From Kiritimatiellia bacterium (GTDB lineage: Bacteria > Verrucomicrobiota > Kiritimatiellia > SS1-B-03-39 > UBA6053): 33,944 bases of DNA. A program made the position numbers and the translations under genes. The stretch lies in NCBI GenBank assembly GCA_029936175.1, contig JAPYUI010000015.1:9815-43758 (forward strand), read 5' to 3'. Below the pieces are notes generated by a model. That model was not told where the DNA came from, did no database searches, and was given only the letters and a program-made list of their open reading frames with translations. Positions 1-9,283 of this stretch are shown piece by piece. Positions within the stretch are counted from its first letter, which is position 1. Every line of letters starts with the position of its first letter.

Positions 1-460
1 CCGTTGCCTCGGGAGATATCCAGCTTCCACCCTGGGCAGCCATCTTTTCGCGGGCAGCGAGCACCCAGTCGAGCTCGGCGCTGTCCACGAGGGCCGGTCG
101 TGCATCAGGCGGGCGCACGGGCAAGGAAGAGCTGCGCCGGGCTTCGAGGCGCTGGCGGGCCGTCAGGCGCGGGGCGGCCACGGGTACTTCTGCCGGTGCC
201 GCTTCCGGCAGGGCTTCATCCGCCGCATCACTCAGGGTGATTACGGACGCACCCACGCGGACCATGTCCCCTTCAACACCCAGGATGCTGCGGACGTATC
301 CCGTCGATGCAGCACACAGGTCTTCCGCTGACTTGGTCGATTCCAGGCTGCAGAGCACATCACCCGGCCGAACCTGTTGGCCCAACTGCACGCTCACGGA
401 GGCGAGCAGCACCTCGTCCTCGTTCGCGTTTATGCGGGGAATTTGAATGTCGGTTATCAT
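1..460 (-). CDS. Dihydrolipoamide acyltransferase (E2)-like protein, N-terminal lipoyl domain; 3' end truncated by window edge
   Basis: Reverse-strand reading from ATG at 458-460: MITDIQIPRINANEDEVLLASVSVQLGQQVRPGDVLCSLESTKSAEDL...; lipoyl-lysine context ESTKSAEDL, then a linker and a possible subunit-binding start (WISPEAT). ATG overlaps the E1-beta stop (ATGA). Absent from the ORF track because it runs off the window. Confidence 0.8.
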   Translation of the reverse strand, partial: MITDIQIPRINANEDEVLLASVSVQLGQQVRPGDVLCSLESTKSAEDLCAASTGYVRSILGVEGDMVRVGASVITLSDAADEALPEAAPAEVPVAAPRLTARQRLEARRSSSLPVRPPDARPALVDSAELDWVLAAREKMAAQGGSWISPEAT

Positions 461-1443
461 ACGTGATACCGGTCGACGGTACGGATGACCGCATCGATGA
501 CGTCCTGCTTCTGGGGGAGCACCTGCTCCTCGAGGCCACGGGCTGCGGGAATGGGCAGGCTGCGCGCACCAACCCGCTCGGGGGGTGCTTCCAGTGAAAT
601 GTCACTCAGGCCGGCGATGACTTCTGCCCCCCAGCCGTGTGCTTCGATGCCCTCTTCGACAACAACCACGCGGCGGGTTGTCATTACCGATACCCGCAGG
701 GGCTCGAAGTCGATGGGCGAAACTTGGTGGACCATGAGAATCTCACCATTCAGCTCCTCCTCCTCATGGAGATAGGCCACCGCCTCGAGCACGAGGGAAA
801 GGTTATCCCCATAGGTGATAATACTGAAATCAGGCCGGCCCCCGCCAATGGTAAGGGTCGGGACCTGTGCATCGCTTTTTCGCATGTCCAGCTCGCCCGG
901 TTCAATGGCCTGGCGCGCATACAACAACTTGTTCTCCACGAAGAGGACCGGCGTATCGATTTCCTCAATCGCAATCCGCAACAAGGCCCCGGCATCAAGG
1001 GCCTGCGAAGCCGCCAGCACAGTCAACCCCGGCACCCCGAGGAAATGTTTTTCCAGGGTCTGACTATGAGTCGGCCCGTACCCGCGGCGGCCACCCATGG
1101 GGGTACGGACCACGATCGGCACAGCGAGGTCCCGGTTGTACATCCAGGTCATTTTCGCCGCCTGGTTCACCAGTTGGTCGGCAATCAAGGTGATAAAATC
1201 ACCGAACATGATCTCGACTACCGGGCGATAACCCTGTAGCGCCAACCCGGTTCCCAGGCCAACGATTGACGCCTCGCTGATGGGCGTCGTGATCACCTGG
1301 TCGGGGAAGGCTGTTGAGAGACCCTTGGACACCTTGAAGGCTCCGCCGTACGGGTCGAGTACATCTTCACCGATGAACAGTACGTCCGACCGCTCCGCCA
1401 TCACCGCGTGGAGGGACTGGTTCAGTTGTTCGAGAACACGCAT
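457..1443 (-). CDS. 2-oxoacid (pyruvate/acetoin-type) dehydrogenase E1 component, beta subunit
   Basis: 328 aa; MRVLEQLNQSLHAVMAERSDVLFIGEDVLDPYGGAFKVSKGL...TTPISEASIVGLGTGLALQGYRPVVEIMFGDF; typical transketolase pyrimidine-domain E1-beta. Confidence 0.93.
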   Translation of the reverse strand: MRVLEQLNQSLHAVMAERSDVLFIGEDVLDPYGGAFKVSKGLSTAFPDQVITTPISEASIVGLGTGLALQGYRPVVEIMFGDFITLIADQLVNQAAKMTWMYNRDLAVPIVVRTPMGGRRGYGPTHSQTLEKHFLGVPGLTVLAASQALDAGALLRIAIEEIDTPVLFVENKLLYARQAIEPGELDMRKSDAQVPTLTIGGGRPDFSIITYGDNLSLVLEAVAYLHEEEELNGEILMVHQVSPIDFEPLRVSVMTTRRVVVVEEGIEAHGWGAEVIAGLSDISLEAPPERVGARSLPIPAARGLEEQVLPQKQDVIDAVIRTVDRYHV

Positions 1444-1447
1444 GACC

Positions 1448-2353
1448 TTACAATTTCATCGCCTCCCCAGCCGCATCGCAGGCGGCCAAGGCACGGCCCA
1501 GGACGTCTCGCACCCAGGCCTCCGCCTCGTCGAGCTGTTCTGCATTCAGGCGCGCGGACTGGATACGCAAGGGGTCCTTCTCCTGGTACGCGCGTACTTC
1601 ATCCTCGTCACGGGTGTCATCACCCTTGCTGTGGGCAGAAAACCGGTAGGTATGCATGACCGCCCAGTGGGGCTTGCGCTCGAGTCGCACCGCCTCGATC
1701 GCGCGGCTGGACCAGACAAGGAGTTCCTCCACATCGGTCGTGTCGATTTCGTCCGCCCGGATGCCGAAAGGCCGGGCGCGGTCGACGATCGAACCGGCCA
1801 CCCCCAGGTGAAGCGGCGTGCTCTGCGCGTAGCGGTTGTTTTCCACCAGGAAGAGGATGGGCAAATCCCAGAGTGCAGCCATGTTTAACGACTCGTACAG
1901 GGTGCCCTCGCCCAGGGCGCCGTCGCCGATACTAACCACCGTGATCCCGTCGCCGCCCTTGAGCTTCTCCCCCATCGCCATACCGCAAGCGATGGGAATG
2001 CCGCCCCCGAGCACCCCGTTGGACTGGAAGCGATCATACTTGATATGCTGGCTACCTCCACGCCCTCCACACACCCCGTTGGCCGTACCCAGTATCTCGC
2101 CGAGCAGGCCATCGAGCGGGCCGCCATACGCGAGATAATGACCGTGGCAGCGATGGTTGCTCACGACGAAGTCGCGCTGGCGATCGAGTTGCCCGACCAG
2201 GGCGACGGCATTGGCTTCCTGGCCGATACAGGTATGCGTGGTACCGCCCACCTTGCCGGCAGAGAACAATTCCAGGATCTTCTCCTCGGTCCGCCGGATA
2301 AGCAGCATATCCCGGTACAGGATCTGCGAAAGATTTTCTGTTGCTACAGGCAT
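1448..2353 (-). CDS. 2-oxoacid dehydrogenase E1 component, alpha subunit (TPP-dependent)
   Basis: 301 aa; TPP-binding GDGALGEGTLYESLNMAALWDLPILFLVENN; N-terminal YRDMLLIRRTEEKILELFSAGKVGGTTHTCIGQEA. Confidence 0.94.
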   Translation of the reverse strand: MPVATENLSQILYRDMLLIRRTEEKILELFSAGKVGGTTHTCIGQEANAVALVGQLDRQRDFVVSNHRCHGHYLAYGGPLDGLLGEILGTANGVCGGRGGSQHIKYDRFQSNGVLGGGIPIACGMAMGEKLKGGDGITVVSIGDGALGEGTLYESLNMAALWDLPILFLVENNRYAQSTPLHLGVAGSIVDRARPFGIRADEIDTTDVEELLVWSSRAIEAVRLERKPHWAVMHTYRFSAHSKGDDTRDEDEVRAYQEKDPLRIQSARLNAEQLDEAEAWVRDVLGRALAACDAAGEAMKL

Positions 2354-2358
2354 GGCAC

Positions 2359-3411
2359 TCAGTCGATGAAGTCTTCCAGTGAAATCTGCTGGCTCTTCGG
2401 GACGGGTTTCTTCAGGGTGCGGCCGAGGAGCTGGGACAGGAACGAGGCCGCCAAGCCCGTGCCCGGTTTCAACAATTCCATGTCCGTAGATGCCAGCAAC
2501 GTGCCCGCGCTCAGGTCACGCGCGGCGACCAGGCTGCGCCGCGCCACCATCGCGATTTCCGCCTCCTTTTCCACCGGCAGCTTAAGACCGGAACCCAGCG
2601 CGGCTTCCACCTTGCGAACGCCCAGCACGAGTTCCCTGAGTTCATCCGGGAGGAGCGAGGCCTGGTGATCCGGCCCGGGCAGGTCGCGATCCAAGGTAAA
2701 ATGCTTTTCGATGACACAGGCCCCCAGGGCGGCCGCCGCAAAGGCCACCTCGTTGCTCGATACGTGATCCGAATATCCAACGGGGACATTAAAGGCTCGG
2801 GCCATGGTGTGCATGGCCCGCAGGTTCACGTCTTCCGGTGCCGCCGGGTAGTTGGATACACATTGCAGGAGGATCAACTCATCCGCTCCTGCATCCCGGA
2901 GCGTGCCCACGGCGGTCTCGACTTCGGCCAGGGTCGCCATCCCCGTGGAGAGGATGATCGGCTTTCCGAAGCGGGCAATATGCTCCAGGAAGGGCAAGGT
3001 CGTGACATCACCGGAGGAGATCTTGAACACCGGCAGGTCCAGCTCATCGTTCAGGAAGGTGGCGCTTTCAAAATCAAAAGGAGTGGAAAGAAAGAGCACG
3101 CCCTTGCTCGCGCAATAGGCCTGGAGCTCGGCGAAGGCATCATAACTCAGCTCCAGGCGGCGCCCCATCTCGACAAAGCTCTCCTCCTCTCCGGTGTTCT
3201 TCTTCTGGTAGTTCGCTTTCGGCGTATAATCGGTGGTGACCTTTTCCGTAATGTAGGTCTGGAACTTGATGGCATCCACGCCGGTGTCGCAGGCCGCGTC
3301 CACGAGTTCCCGGGCGAGCGCGATCTCCCCGTTGTGGTTCCCGCCGGCCTCGGCAATGATAAAGCAGGGATGGCCGGGGCCGATCATGTGCTGGTTGATT
3401 TCAATCGTCAT
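2359..3411 (-). CDS. NeuB-family N-acetylneuraminate/ulosonate synthase-like protein with C-terminal SAF-like domain
   Basis: FIIAEAGGNHNGEIALARELVDAACDTGVDAIKFQTY...FLSTPFD...KISSGDVTTLPFLEHIARFGKPIILSTGMA...GYSDHV...IEKHFTLDRDLPGPDHQASL; C-terminal SLVAARDLSAGTLL. Confidence 0.92.
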   Translation of the reverse strand: MTIEINQHMIGPGHPCFIIAEAGGNHNGEIALARELVDAACDTGVDAIKFQTYITEKVTTDYTPKANYQKKNTGEEESFVEMGRRLELSYDAFAELQAYCASKGVLFLSTPFDFESATFLNDELDLPVFKISSGDVTTLPFLEHIARFGKPIILSTGMATLAEVETAVGTLRDAGADELILLQCVSNYPAAPEDVNLRAMHTMARAFNVPVGYSDHVSSNEVAFAAAALGACVIEKHFTLDRDLPGPDHQASLLPDELRELVLGVRKVEAALGSGLKLPVEKEAEIAMVARRSLVAARDLSAGTLLASTDMELLKPGTGLAASFLSQLLGRTLKKPVPKSQQISLEDFID

Positions 3412-3429
3412 GGGAAAAGAACACCTCGT

Positions 3430-4440
3430 TCAGGCATCGTAGCCAAAAATCTTCTCGGCGAGCCCGGTGTACATGGCCGCCTGCTCCAGGGTGACCAGCG
3501 GGATGGCGGCCTCCAGGGTGGGCTGCAACATCACGGCAAGCTCTTCAGCCACGCCTTGCTTGACCCCGGGATAGGGAATCTCAAACGCAACCTTTTCCCA
3601 ACTGAAGGTCCCCTTTCGCATGACGAACAGGTCCTCCATGGGAATGAGACGATAGGCGTTTTCCGGGGTCATCACGTCTATGCCCCAGCGTCCGGCGGAC
3701 TGCCAGTCCGCCTGGTAGCTGAACAGGGCCCCGGACACGGTGCGACCCGCACCGTGGAAACGATCTCCACTGGGATGCCAATCCAGGCCGCCCGTGCGAT
3801 AGGTCTGCCACTCCTCCGGCATCCCGATGAGTGCGTGCGCCATGGAAATAACATGCAGCGAGTTGCTGCAGCCCCAGCGCACATACGAGTCCTCCGGGTT
3901 ATTCCCGAAAGGAATGGAATCCACGAGCTCGGTGACCTGGTAATGACAGGAGGTCACCCCGCCCTCCGCCTTGGCCAGGGCGTGCAGCCTGGCGAAATTG
4001 GGATAGGTCACCCGGTTATAGGCGACCCGCACACGGACACCGGACAAGGATCCGGCGAGGGCGTGCAAACGCTTCGAATAGAGCGAACAGGGCTTTTCCA
4101 CCAGGATATTCGACTGCCCGTGGCGCACGCAGGACTCGACCGCGGGAATGCATTCGTGCTCGGGAAGTGAAAGGACAACGAGGTCAAAAGGTTCCAGGTC
4201 CGGCAGGCGCGCGGTGTATCCGCCGTGCAAGGCGCTAAACCCGTATTCCCCGGCGAGCTTTTCCGCGGTGGCAGCCGAGCGGGAGAGGACGGTGACCTGG
4301 TCGATACCCATGGCCCGGAAGGCCTTGGCGTATTCACCGGCCATCCAGGCGGCTCCCACGAGGAGGACCCGCTTACCTGCATAGTCGCGGTCCTTAATGG
4401 TCTGGAGATTGTCGTACATAGCTTGTTGTTTATCCTGCAC
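3430..4440 (-). CDS. Gfo/Idh/MocA-family oxidoreductase
   Basis: N-terminal nucleotide-binding fold KRVLLVGAAWMAGEYAKAFRAMGIDQVTVLSR and canonical EKP motif (NILVEKPCS). Confidence 0.75.
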   Translation of the reverse strand: MQDKQQAMYDNLQTIKDRDYAGKRVLLVGAAWMAGEYAKAFRAMGIDQVTVLSRSAATAEKLAGEYGFSALHGGYTARLPDLEPFDLVVLSLPEHECIPAVESCVRHGQSNILVEKPCSLYSKRLHALAGSLSGVRVRVAYNRVTYPNFARLHALAKAEGGVTSCHYQVTELVDSIPFGNNPEDSYVRWGCSNSLHVISMAHALIGMPEEWQTYRTGGLDWHPSGDRFHGAGRTVSGALFSYQADWQSAGRWGIDVMTPENAYRLIPMEDLFVMRKGTFSWEKVAFEIPYPGVKQGVAEELAVMLQPTLEAAIPLVTLEQAAMYTGLAEKIFGYDA

Positions 4441-4466
4441 GGGGCAGGTGATGTCCTGCGACCGGC

Positions 4467-5282
4467 TTACCAGGCGGTCCAGCCGCCATCGATGACGAGA
4501 TTGTGGCCGTTCACGTAGGACGAGGCATCGGAGGCCAGGTACAACACCGCGCCGGCCATCTCATCCGCCCGCGCCATGCGATGCATCGGGACCCGGTCGC
4601 TGTACTTTTCCGTAAAAGTGCTGTTCTGCCCCGAACCCACCCCACCCGGGGTGATGCAGTTGGTCCGCAAGCCGGTCTCTCCCCAGTACGCCGCAAGGTA
4701 CCGGGTCATGGAGACGACGGCACCCTTCGTGGCCGAGTACGCCATCGGGGTCCGGATCTCCCCTCCCTGCTCCTCGTACCGGGATCCTTCGTAGATCCGC
4801 TGGTCCGGTCCGACCACACCGTAAATGGAACTCACGTTGATGATGCTTCCCCGACCCCGCTCGGCCATCGCGGGTCCCAACTCACGCGTGGTGAGGAAGG
4901 GTGCGGTCATGTTGACCGCAACCATCTGGTTCCAGTCATCGAGCGGGAACGCGTGGTGCTTGGCAAAAATGTTCGGCGGGCGGGCGGCCGCGTTGTTGAG
5001 CAGGACATCCACCGCCCCGAAGCGCTCGTTCAGGGCCGCCGACCACTCGACAATGGATTCCTCGTCCGCGAGGTCCACCGGGGCCGCGAGGTGCTCACCC
5101 GGCAACTCGGCAACAAGCGCCTCGCACGCGTCCTGGTCGATGTCGGCGACCACAACGGTGCCGCCGGATTCCGCGAGGGCACGGCAGTATACCTTCCCGA
5201 GGATGCCGACGCCCCCGGTGACGACGATGACCTTTCCGTCAACGCGGAAGTCGGGTTTAGCTGAGTCGTTTGAATCCGCCAT
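4467..5282 (-). CDS. Short-chain dehydrogenase/reductase (SDR)
   Basis: VIVVTGGVGILGKVYCRALAESGGTVVVADID; NNAA; YSATKGAV (YxxxK); C-terminal ASDASSYVNGHNLVIDGGWTAW. Track ORF begins at 5330; start chosen at MADSNDSAKPDF. Confidence 0.92.
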   Translation of the reverse strand: MADSNDSAKPDFRVDGKVIVVTGGVGILGKVYCRALAESGGTVVVADIDQDACEALVAELPGEHLAAPVDLADEESIVEWSAALNERFGAVDVLLNNAAARPPNIFAKHHAFPLDDWNQMVAVNMTAPFLTTRELGPAMAERGRGSIINVSSIYGVVGPDQRIYEGSRYEEQGGEIRTPMAYSATKGAVVSMTRYLAAYWGETGLRTNCITPGGVGSGQNSTFTEKYSDRVPMHRMARADEMAGAVLYLASDASSYVNGHNLVIDGGWTAW

Positions 5283-6579
5283 GACGTGCTCCATAGGGTA
5301 AGGCTGCATCGAGGGTATTTTCCTCGACATGTTTCTTCAGCGCGGCAAAAACCGGCTCGCTGTCACGCAAAAAGGTATCGACGATCTCGTCTGTATAGGC
5401 AAAGCAGGTGTACACGGCCGGGCAGACCAGGTAACCCGCCTTCAGCATTTCCTGGGCATAAAAGGTCTGGGCGGCCAGGGGATCGCCCCGGTCAAAGGTA
5501 ATCACCGTGAGCGCGGGAATCCCCTGGCTGTGCAGCGGCATGCCGGTCGACGCCGAAAGGGCCTTCCACCCGGCATTCAGCTTTTCCCCCCACGCGGTCA
5601 GGTGGCGGGGTACGTCGTGCTTTTCCATCTTGTCCAGCGTGGCGAGTGCGGCGACAAACCCGATACGCTCGGTCCACAGGGTTGAGCTGATGAAGGTGTC
5701 CTGCGCCGCATCCATGACCGCGTGGCGGCCGATGACCGCGGAGATCGGGTACCCGTTCCCGAGCGCCTTGCCGAACACCGCCATGTCGGGCTCCACCCCG
5801 GTGAGCAGGTGGAATCCCCCAAGGTTCTGGCGGAACCCGGAGGTCACCTCGTCAAAAATCAAGACGGCCCCGATCCGGTCAGCGATGGCCCGGACACCGG
5901 GGAGAAACCCGGGCTCCGGGTCCTGGGAGCGGCGGGGTTCCATGATAATAACCCCGATTTCATCGCCCTGTTCCGCAACCAGGGCCTCCAGCTCGTCCAG
6001 CCGATTATAGGTAAAGGGGATGGCCGATCCCTGCAAACCGCGCGGCACCCCGGTCGGCTCCAGGCCCGGAAGCAGTTGGCCGTCCAGGTTGCTTTCATCC
6101 GCGATATTCGAGGCAATATACCAGTCGCTCCACCCGTGATAGCCACAGAAGGCGACCGTGTCCCGGCCGGTCGCCGCCCGGGCAATGCGCACGGCAATCG
6201 CGCAGGCCTCCCCACCCGTCCGGGCGAATCGGGCCATGTCGGCCCAGGGGTGCAGGCCGACCAGGCGCTCGGCCAGCTCGACCTCCTCGGCGCAGTTGAG
6301 GGTGCACATGGAGCCCTGGTCGACGGCGGCGTGGACGGCGGCATTCACATCGTCGTCCGCGTAGCCGAGCACGCAGGTTCCGACGCCGAGACAGGCGAAG
6401 TCGTAATAATGCTGCTGGTCAAGATCCCAGACTTCACAACCCTTCGCCCGCGCGTAATACGCGGGCCAGAGTCCCGGGAGAAAATTCTCGGGCTTCTTGG
6501 ACAAGAGCTGTCCGCCTCCGGGAATGAGCCCCTTGGCTTTCTCCCAGAGGTGGGCACCGCTATGGTCGGGTGTTTTCAT
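5257..6579 (-). CDS. Class III PLP aminotransferase, glutamate-1-semialdehyde 2,1-aminomutase-like
   Basis: MKTPDHSGAHLWEKAKGLIPGGGQLLSKKPENFLPG...; FCGYHGWSDWY; IIMEPRRSQDPEPGFL; LIFDEVTSGFR; AVFGKALGNGYPISAVIG. Start moved from 6711 to 6579. Confidence 0.9.
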   Translation of the reverse strand: MKTPDHSGAHLWEKAKGLIPGGGQLLSKKPENFLPGLWPAYYARAKGCEVWDLDQQHYYDFACLGVGTCVLGYADDDVNAAVHAAVDQGSMCTLNCAEEVELAERLVGLHPWADMARFARTGGEACAIAVRIARAATGRDTVAFCGYHGWSDWYIASNIADESNLDGQLLPGLEPTGVPRGLQGSAIPFTYNRLDELEALVAEQGDEIGVIIMEPRRSQDPEPGFLPGVRAIADRIGAVLIFDEVTSGFRQNLGGFHLLTGVEPDMAVFGKALGNGYPISAVIGRHAVMDAAQDTFISSTLWTERIGFVAALATLDKMEKHDVPRHLTAWGEKLNAGWKALSASTGMPLHSQGIPALTVITFDRGDPLAAQTFYAQEMLKAGYLVCPAVYTCFAYTDEIVDTFLRDSEPVFAALKKHVEENTLDAALPYGARHGGFKRLS

Positions 6580-6583
6580 GGGT

Positions 6584-7285
6584 TCAGGACAGGCGCAGGG
6601 CGCAGAAATGCCAGGGCAGAGGTACCGCCCCGGAAAACTGTAGCCGGCGACCCTCATCGGTCCGTTGGGTCCAGGTACCTGCACCTCCCCCGGGCGGCGG
6701 ATCGAGATCAATCCCGATCTCGAAGGGTTTGTACATAACCTCTTTCACACCAAGGCCCAGGCAACGCTCCCTGAAATGATCGGCGTCAAAGATACAAATT
6801 CGGTCCGGGGCACCTTTCACGTAATCCCAGAGATCCATGACCACGTCCATTTGGTGGTCGCTGACCAGCGCGTTAAAGAACAGCCATTCCGAGCTGATAT
6901 GCATCAGGCTCCGCAGGACCGCATCGGTCTCGTCCGCGGAAAAGCGCATCATGGTCTGTATGAAGGTGGTGACCGCACAGGTATTTGCATCCACCCGCTC
7001 CGGGAGATCATAAAAGTCCATCCGTTCGTGGCGGCATCGGGCGGCCAGGTCCTCCGGTAAATGCGCTCGCGCATAATCGAGAAGTTTTTCGTCCAGGTCA
7101 TAACCGGTTATCTGGCATTGGGGCCATCGTTCCAGCATATGTACAAGGTTTGCCCCTCCTCCACAGGCGACATCCGCAATCCGGCGCTCACCCATTTCAC
7201 CGGCACATTCCTCCATGAAATCCAGCAGTCCCCGCGTGCTCTCGTACATCGTGGTGTACTGCCGGGCGTGATAATCATGAACCAT
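6584..7285 (-). CDS. Class I SAM-dependent methyltransferase-like protein
   Basis: Motif I IADVACGGGANLVHMLERW, followed by ITGYDLDEKLLDYARAHL. Confidence 0.75.
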   Translation of the reverse strand: MVHDYHARQYTTMYESTRGLLDFMEECAGEMGERRIADVACGGGANLVHMLERWPQCQITGYDLDEKLLDYARAHLPEDLAARCRHERMDFYDLPERVDANTCAVTTFIQTMMRFSADETDAVLRSLMHISSEWLFFNALVSDHQMDVVMDLWDYVKGAPDRICIFDADHFRERCLGLGVKEVMYKPFEIGIDLDPPPGGGAGTWTQRTDEGRRLQFSGAVPLPWHFCALRLS

Positions 7286-8249
7286 CCTGGATCGCTCCTC
7301 CGTTTGCTTCTGCCTCGTATAACCAACGGAGGATACGGAGATCCTCCGCGAATGAATAAGGATAGGCCCCCTCGCCCTTGGCGGCCTTCACGAAGGCCCC
7401 CAGCTCCTCGACGTAAAAGGACTCCGGCACGTCGCAGGACTCATCGAATTCCTGCCAGCTGTCGTCCTCGGCCCGGTACAGGCGAACGAGGTTACCCGGG
7501 CAGTCCCACTCGATAATGCCCTGCTCAGAAACCAGGCGACCCTCGCGGTAGTATTTGCGGGCGACCACGTCGATCATCATGTGGCCCAGCACGCCGGATT
7601 CAAATTCCATGATAACCTGGTAGACATCATCGATATCGATAGGCAAGTCGGTGCGCTTCCCTTTAAGGGCGGTAATGTTCCGGACGGGGCCGAAAAGCCA
7701 GGTCAACCAGACCAGCTCGAAGGGAACGATCTCGCGTGCGGCCCCGGTCTCCACCTTACCCACGTAATATTCGGACACCTCCTCGTAGGGATGCCAGTCC
7801 GGGAGGTACTCGCCACAATGATAGGTAAAGGCACCGGGTTTGCCGATCGCCTGGTCGTCGAGGAGTTGCTTGAAGCGCTTGATAACCGGGAAAAAGCGAA
7901 GCGTACACGAGGGCGCGCCGACCAGGCCGCTGCCCTCCAGTTGATCGACCAGGCCCTGCATGTCCTCGTCGACCACGCTGGCCTCGGTGAAAAAGTGCAG
8001 ATCCCGTTCCACCGCCAACCGGGCATACCGCATATGCGCATCCGGCGGGGTGGAAATAACCAGGGCATCCGGCCCGGTCGCCAGGCCCTCCTCCACGGTG
8101 GCGAAGGTCGGGATACCATGTTTTTCCACGGTTTCGGCCCGACGGTCCTCGCGCGGGTCAAACCCAACGATATCCGTCTCACCCATCGCCGTGAGGTTAC
8201 GAATCCGGCGTTTACCCATGGATCCGAGTCCAATGATCAAGAATTTCAT
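7275..8249 (-). CDS. Gfo/Idh/MocA-family protein lacking the canonical EKP lysine (EAS instead)
   Basis: MKFLIIGLGSMGKRRIRNLTAMGETDIVGFDPRED...ALVISTPPDAHMRYARLAVERDLHFFTEASVV. Confidence 0.82.
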   Translation of the reverse strand: MKFLIIGLGSMGKRRIRNLTAMGETDIVGFDPREDRRAETVEKHGIPTFATVEEGLATGPDALVISTPPDAHMRYARLAVERDLHFFTEASVVDEDMQGLVDQLEGSGLVGAPSCTLRFFPVIKRFKQLLDDQAIGKPGAFTYHCGEYLPDWHPYEEVSEYYVGKVETGAAREIVPFELVWLTWLFGPVRNITALKGKRTDLPIDIDDVYQVIMEFESGVLGHMMIDVVARKYYREGRLVSEQGIIEWDCPGNLVRLYRAEDDSWQEFDESCDVPESFYVEELGAFVKAAKGEGAYPYSFAEDLRILRWLYEAEANGGAIQDGS

Positions 8250-8260
8250 ATGTGGTGTTC

Positions 8261-9283
8261 CTAGGTGAAGGGGATATCCAGCGCGTGATAGGCCGGGTCA
8301 AGCGGAAGGGCAACCGGGCGATGCCCCTCCTCGTGCGAGATATGCGTCGCCATGAGCATTTCCATGCTCTGGATCCCCTCCGCCCCGCCACAAGTGACCG
8401 GGGCCTCGCTGATAAGTTCAGTGATAGCTGCCTCGAGAATGTCGATTACGTCGACCGGTTTTGCCTCGAATGCAACGGGATCCAGGGGCAACCAATAGGT
8501 TCCGACGGGTTCCTGTTTATCCGCGTCCGAGCGCGCGATGATCTCGCAGACATCGTCGATCTCCCGGATCGTAACCCGCCCCATGCTGCCGATGATATCG
8601 ATGTGCAGCGGGATGCCGATGTCCTCCAGGCAATCCAGGGTCGCCCGCATCCCGCACGCGAAGCGGAGTTGCACCAGGCATCCGGGATCACGAAACTGCG
8701 CGCCGCGCGGATTGGGCTTGGTGTTCGCATCCACGGTCCCGGTCACCGAGACCGGCGCACTCCCGCTGAGCATGCTCATGAGGTCGAGCACGTGCGACCC
8801 GTTGCAGGCATACATGCCGCCGCCGAACACGCCGAAAAAGTGACATAGCTCACCGATCACACCGCCGGCGAGGAGCTTCCGCAGCTCGATATAGGCCTCC
8901 GCCCAGCGCCGGCCATGACTGACTGCCAGGCGTACGCCTTTTGCCTCGCAGGCTTCGACCATCTTCACGGCATCGCCAACCGAGGTGGCGAAGGGCTTCT
9001 CGCAAAATATCCGCGGAACCCCGGCCTCGACAGCGGCCAGCACGATTTCCGCGTGCGACGGGCCGTTGGTCACCACGCTCAGCACGTCGAGCTCGGCTTC
9101 AGCCAACAGGTCCCGCCACGCATCGAATCGCCGGGCATCCGGCAATTCCTCAGCCGCCCGCTGGAGCGCGCTTTCCGAGCAGTCGGCGACCGCGTGGACG
9201 GCGACACCCTCCGCCCGTCCATAGGCCGTGCAGTGGCGGAACCCATGCCCACCCAAACCGACTACCCCGGCCCTAAACGTCAT
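8261..9283 (-). CDS. Gfo/Idh/MocA-family oxidoreductase
   Basis: MTFRAGVVGLGGHGFRHCTAYGRAEGVAVHAVADCSE...FCEKPFATSVGDAVKMVEACEAKGVRLAVSHGRRW. Start chosen internal to track ORF (9343). Confidence 0.85.
   Translation of the reverse strand: MTFRAGVVGLGGHGFRHCTAYGRAEGVAVHAVADCSESALQRAAEELPDARRFDAWRDLLAEAELDVLSVVTNGPSHAEIVLAAVEAGVPRIFCEKPFATSVGDAVKMVEACEAKGVRLAVSHGRRWAEAYIELRKLLAGGVIGELCHFFGVFGGGMYACNGSHVLDLMSMLSGSAPVSVTGTVDANTKPNPRGAQFRDPGCLVQLRFACGMRATLDCLEDIGIPLHIDIIGSMGRVTIREIDDVCEIIARSDADKQEPVGTYWLPLDPVAFEAKPVDVIDILEAAITELISEAPVTCGGAEGIQSMEMLMATHISHEEGHRPVALPLDPAYHALDIPFT

Noticed and set aside
2665-4170. 501-aa plus-strand ORF
   Set aside because: Antisense to well-supported NeuB-like and Gfo/Idh genes; low-complexity His/Gly/Arg-rich translation typical of mirror ORFs in high-GC DNA.
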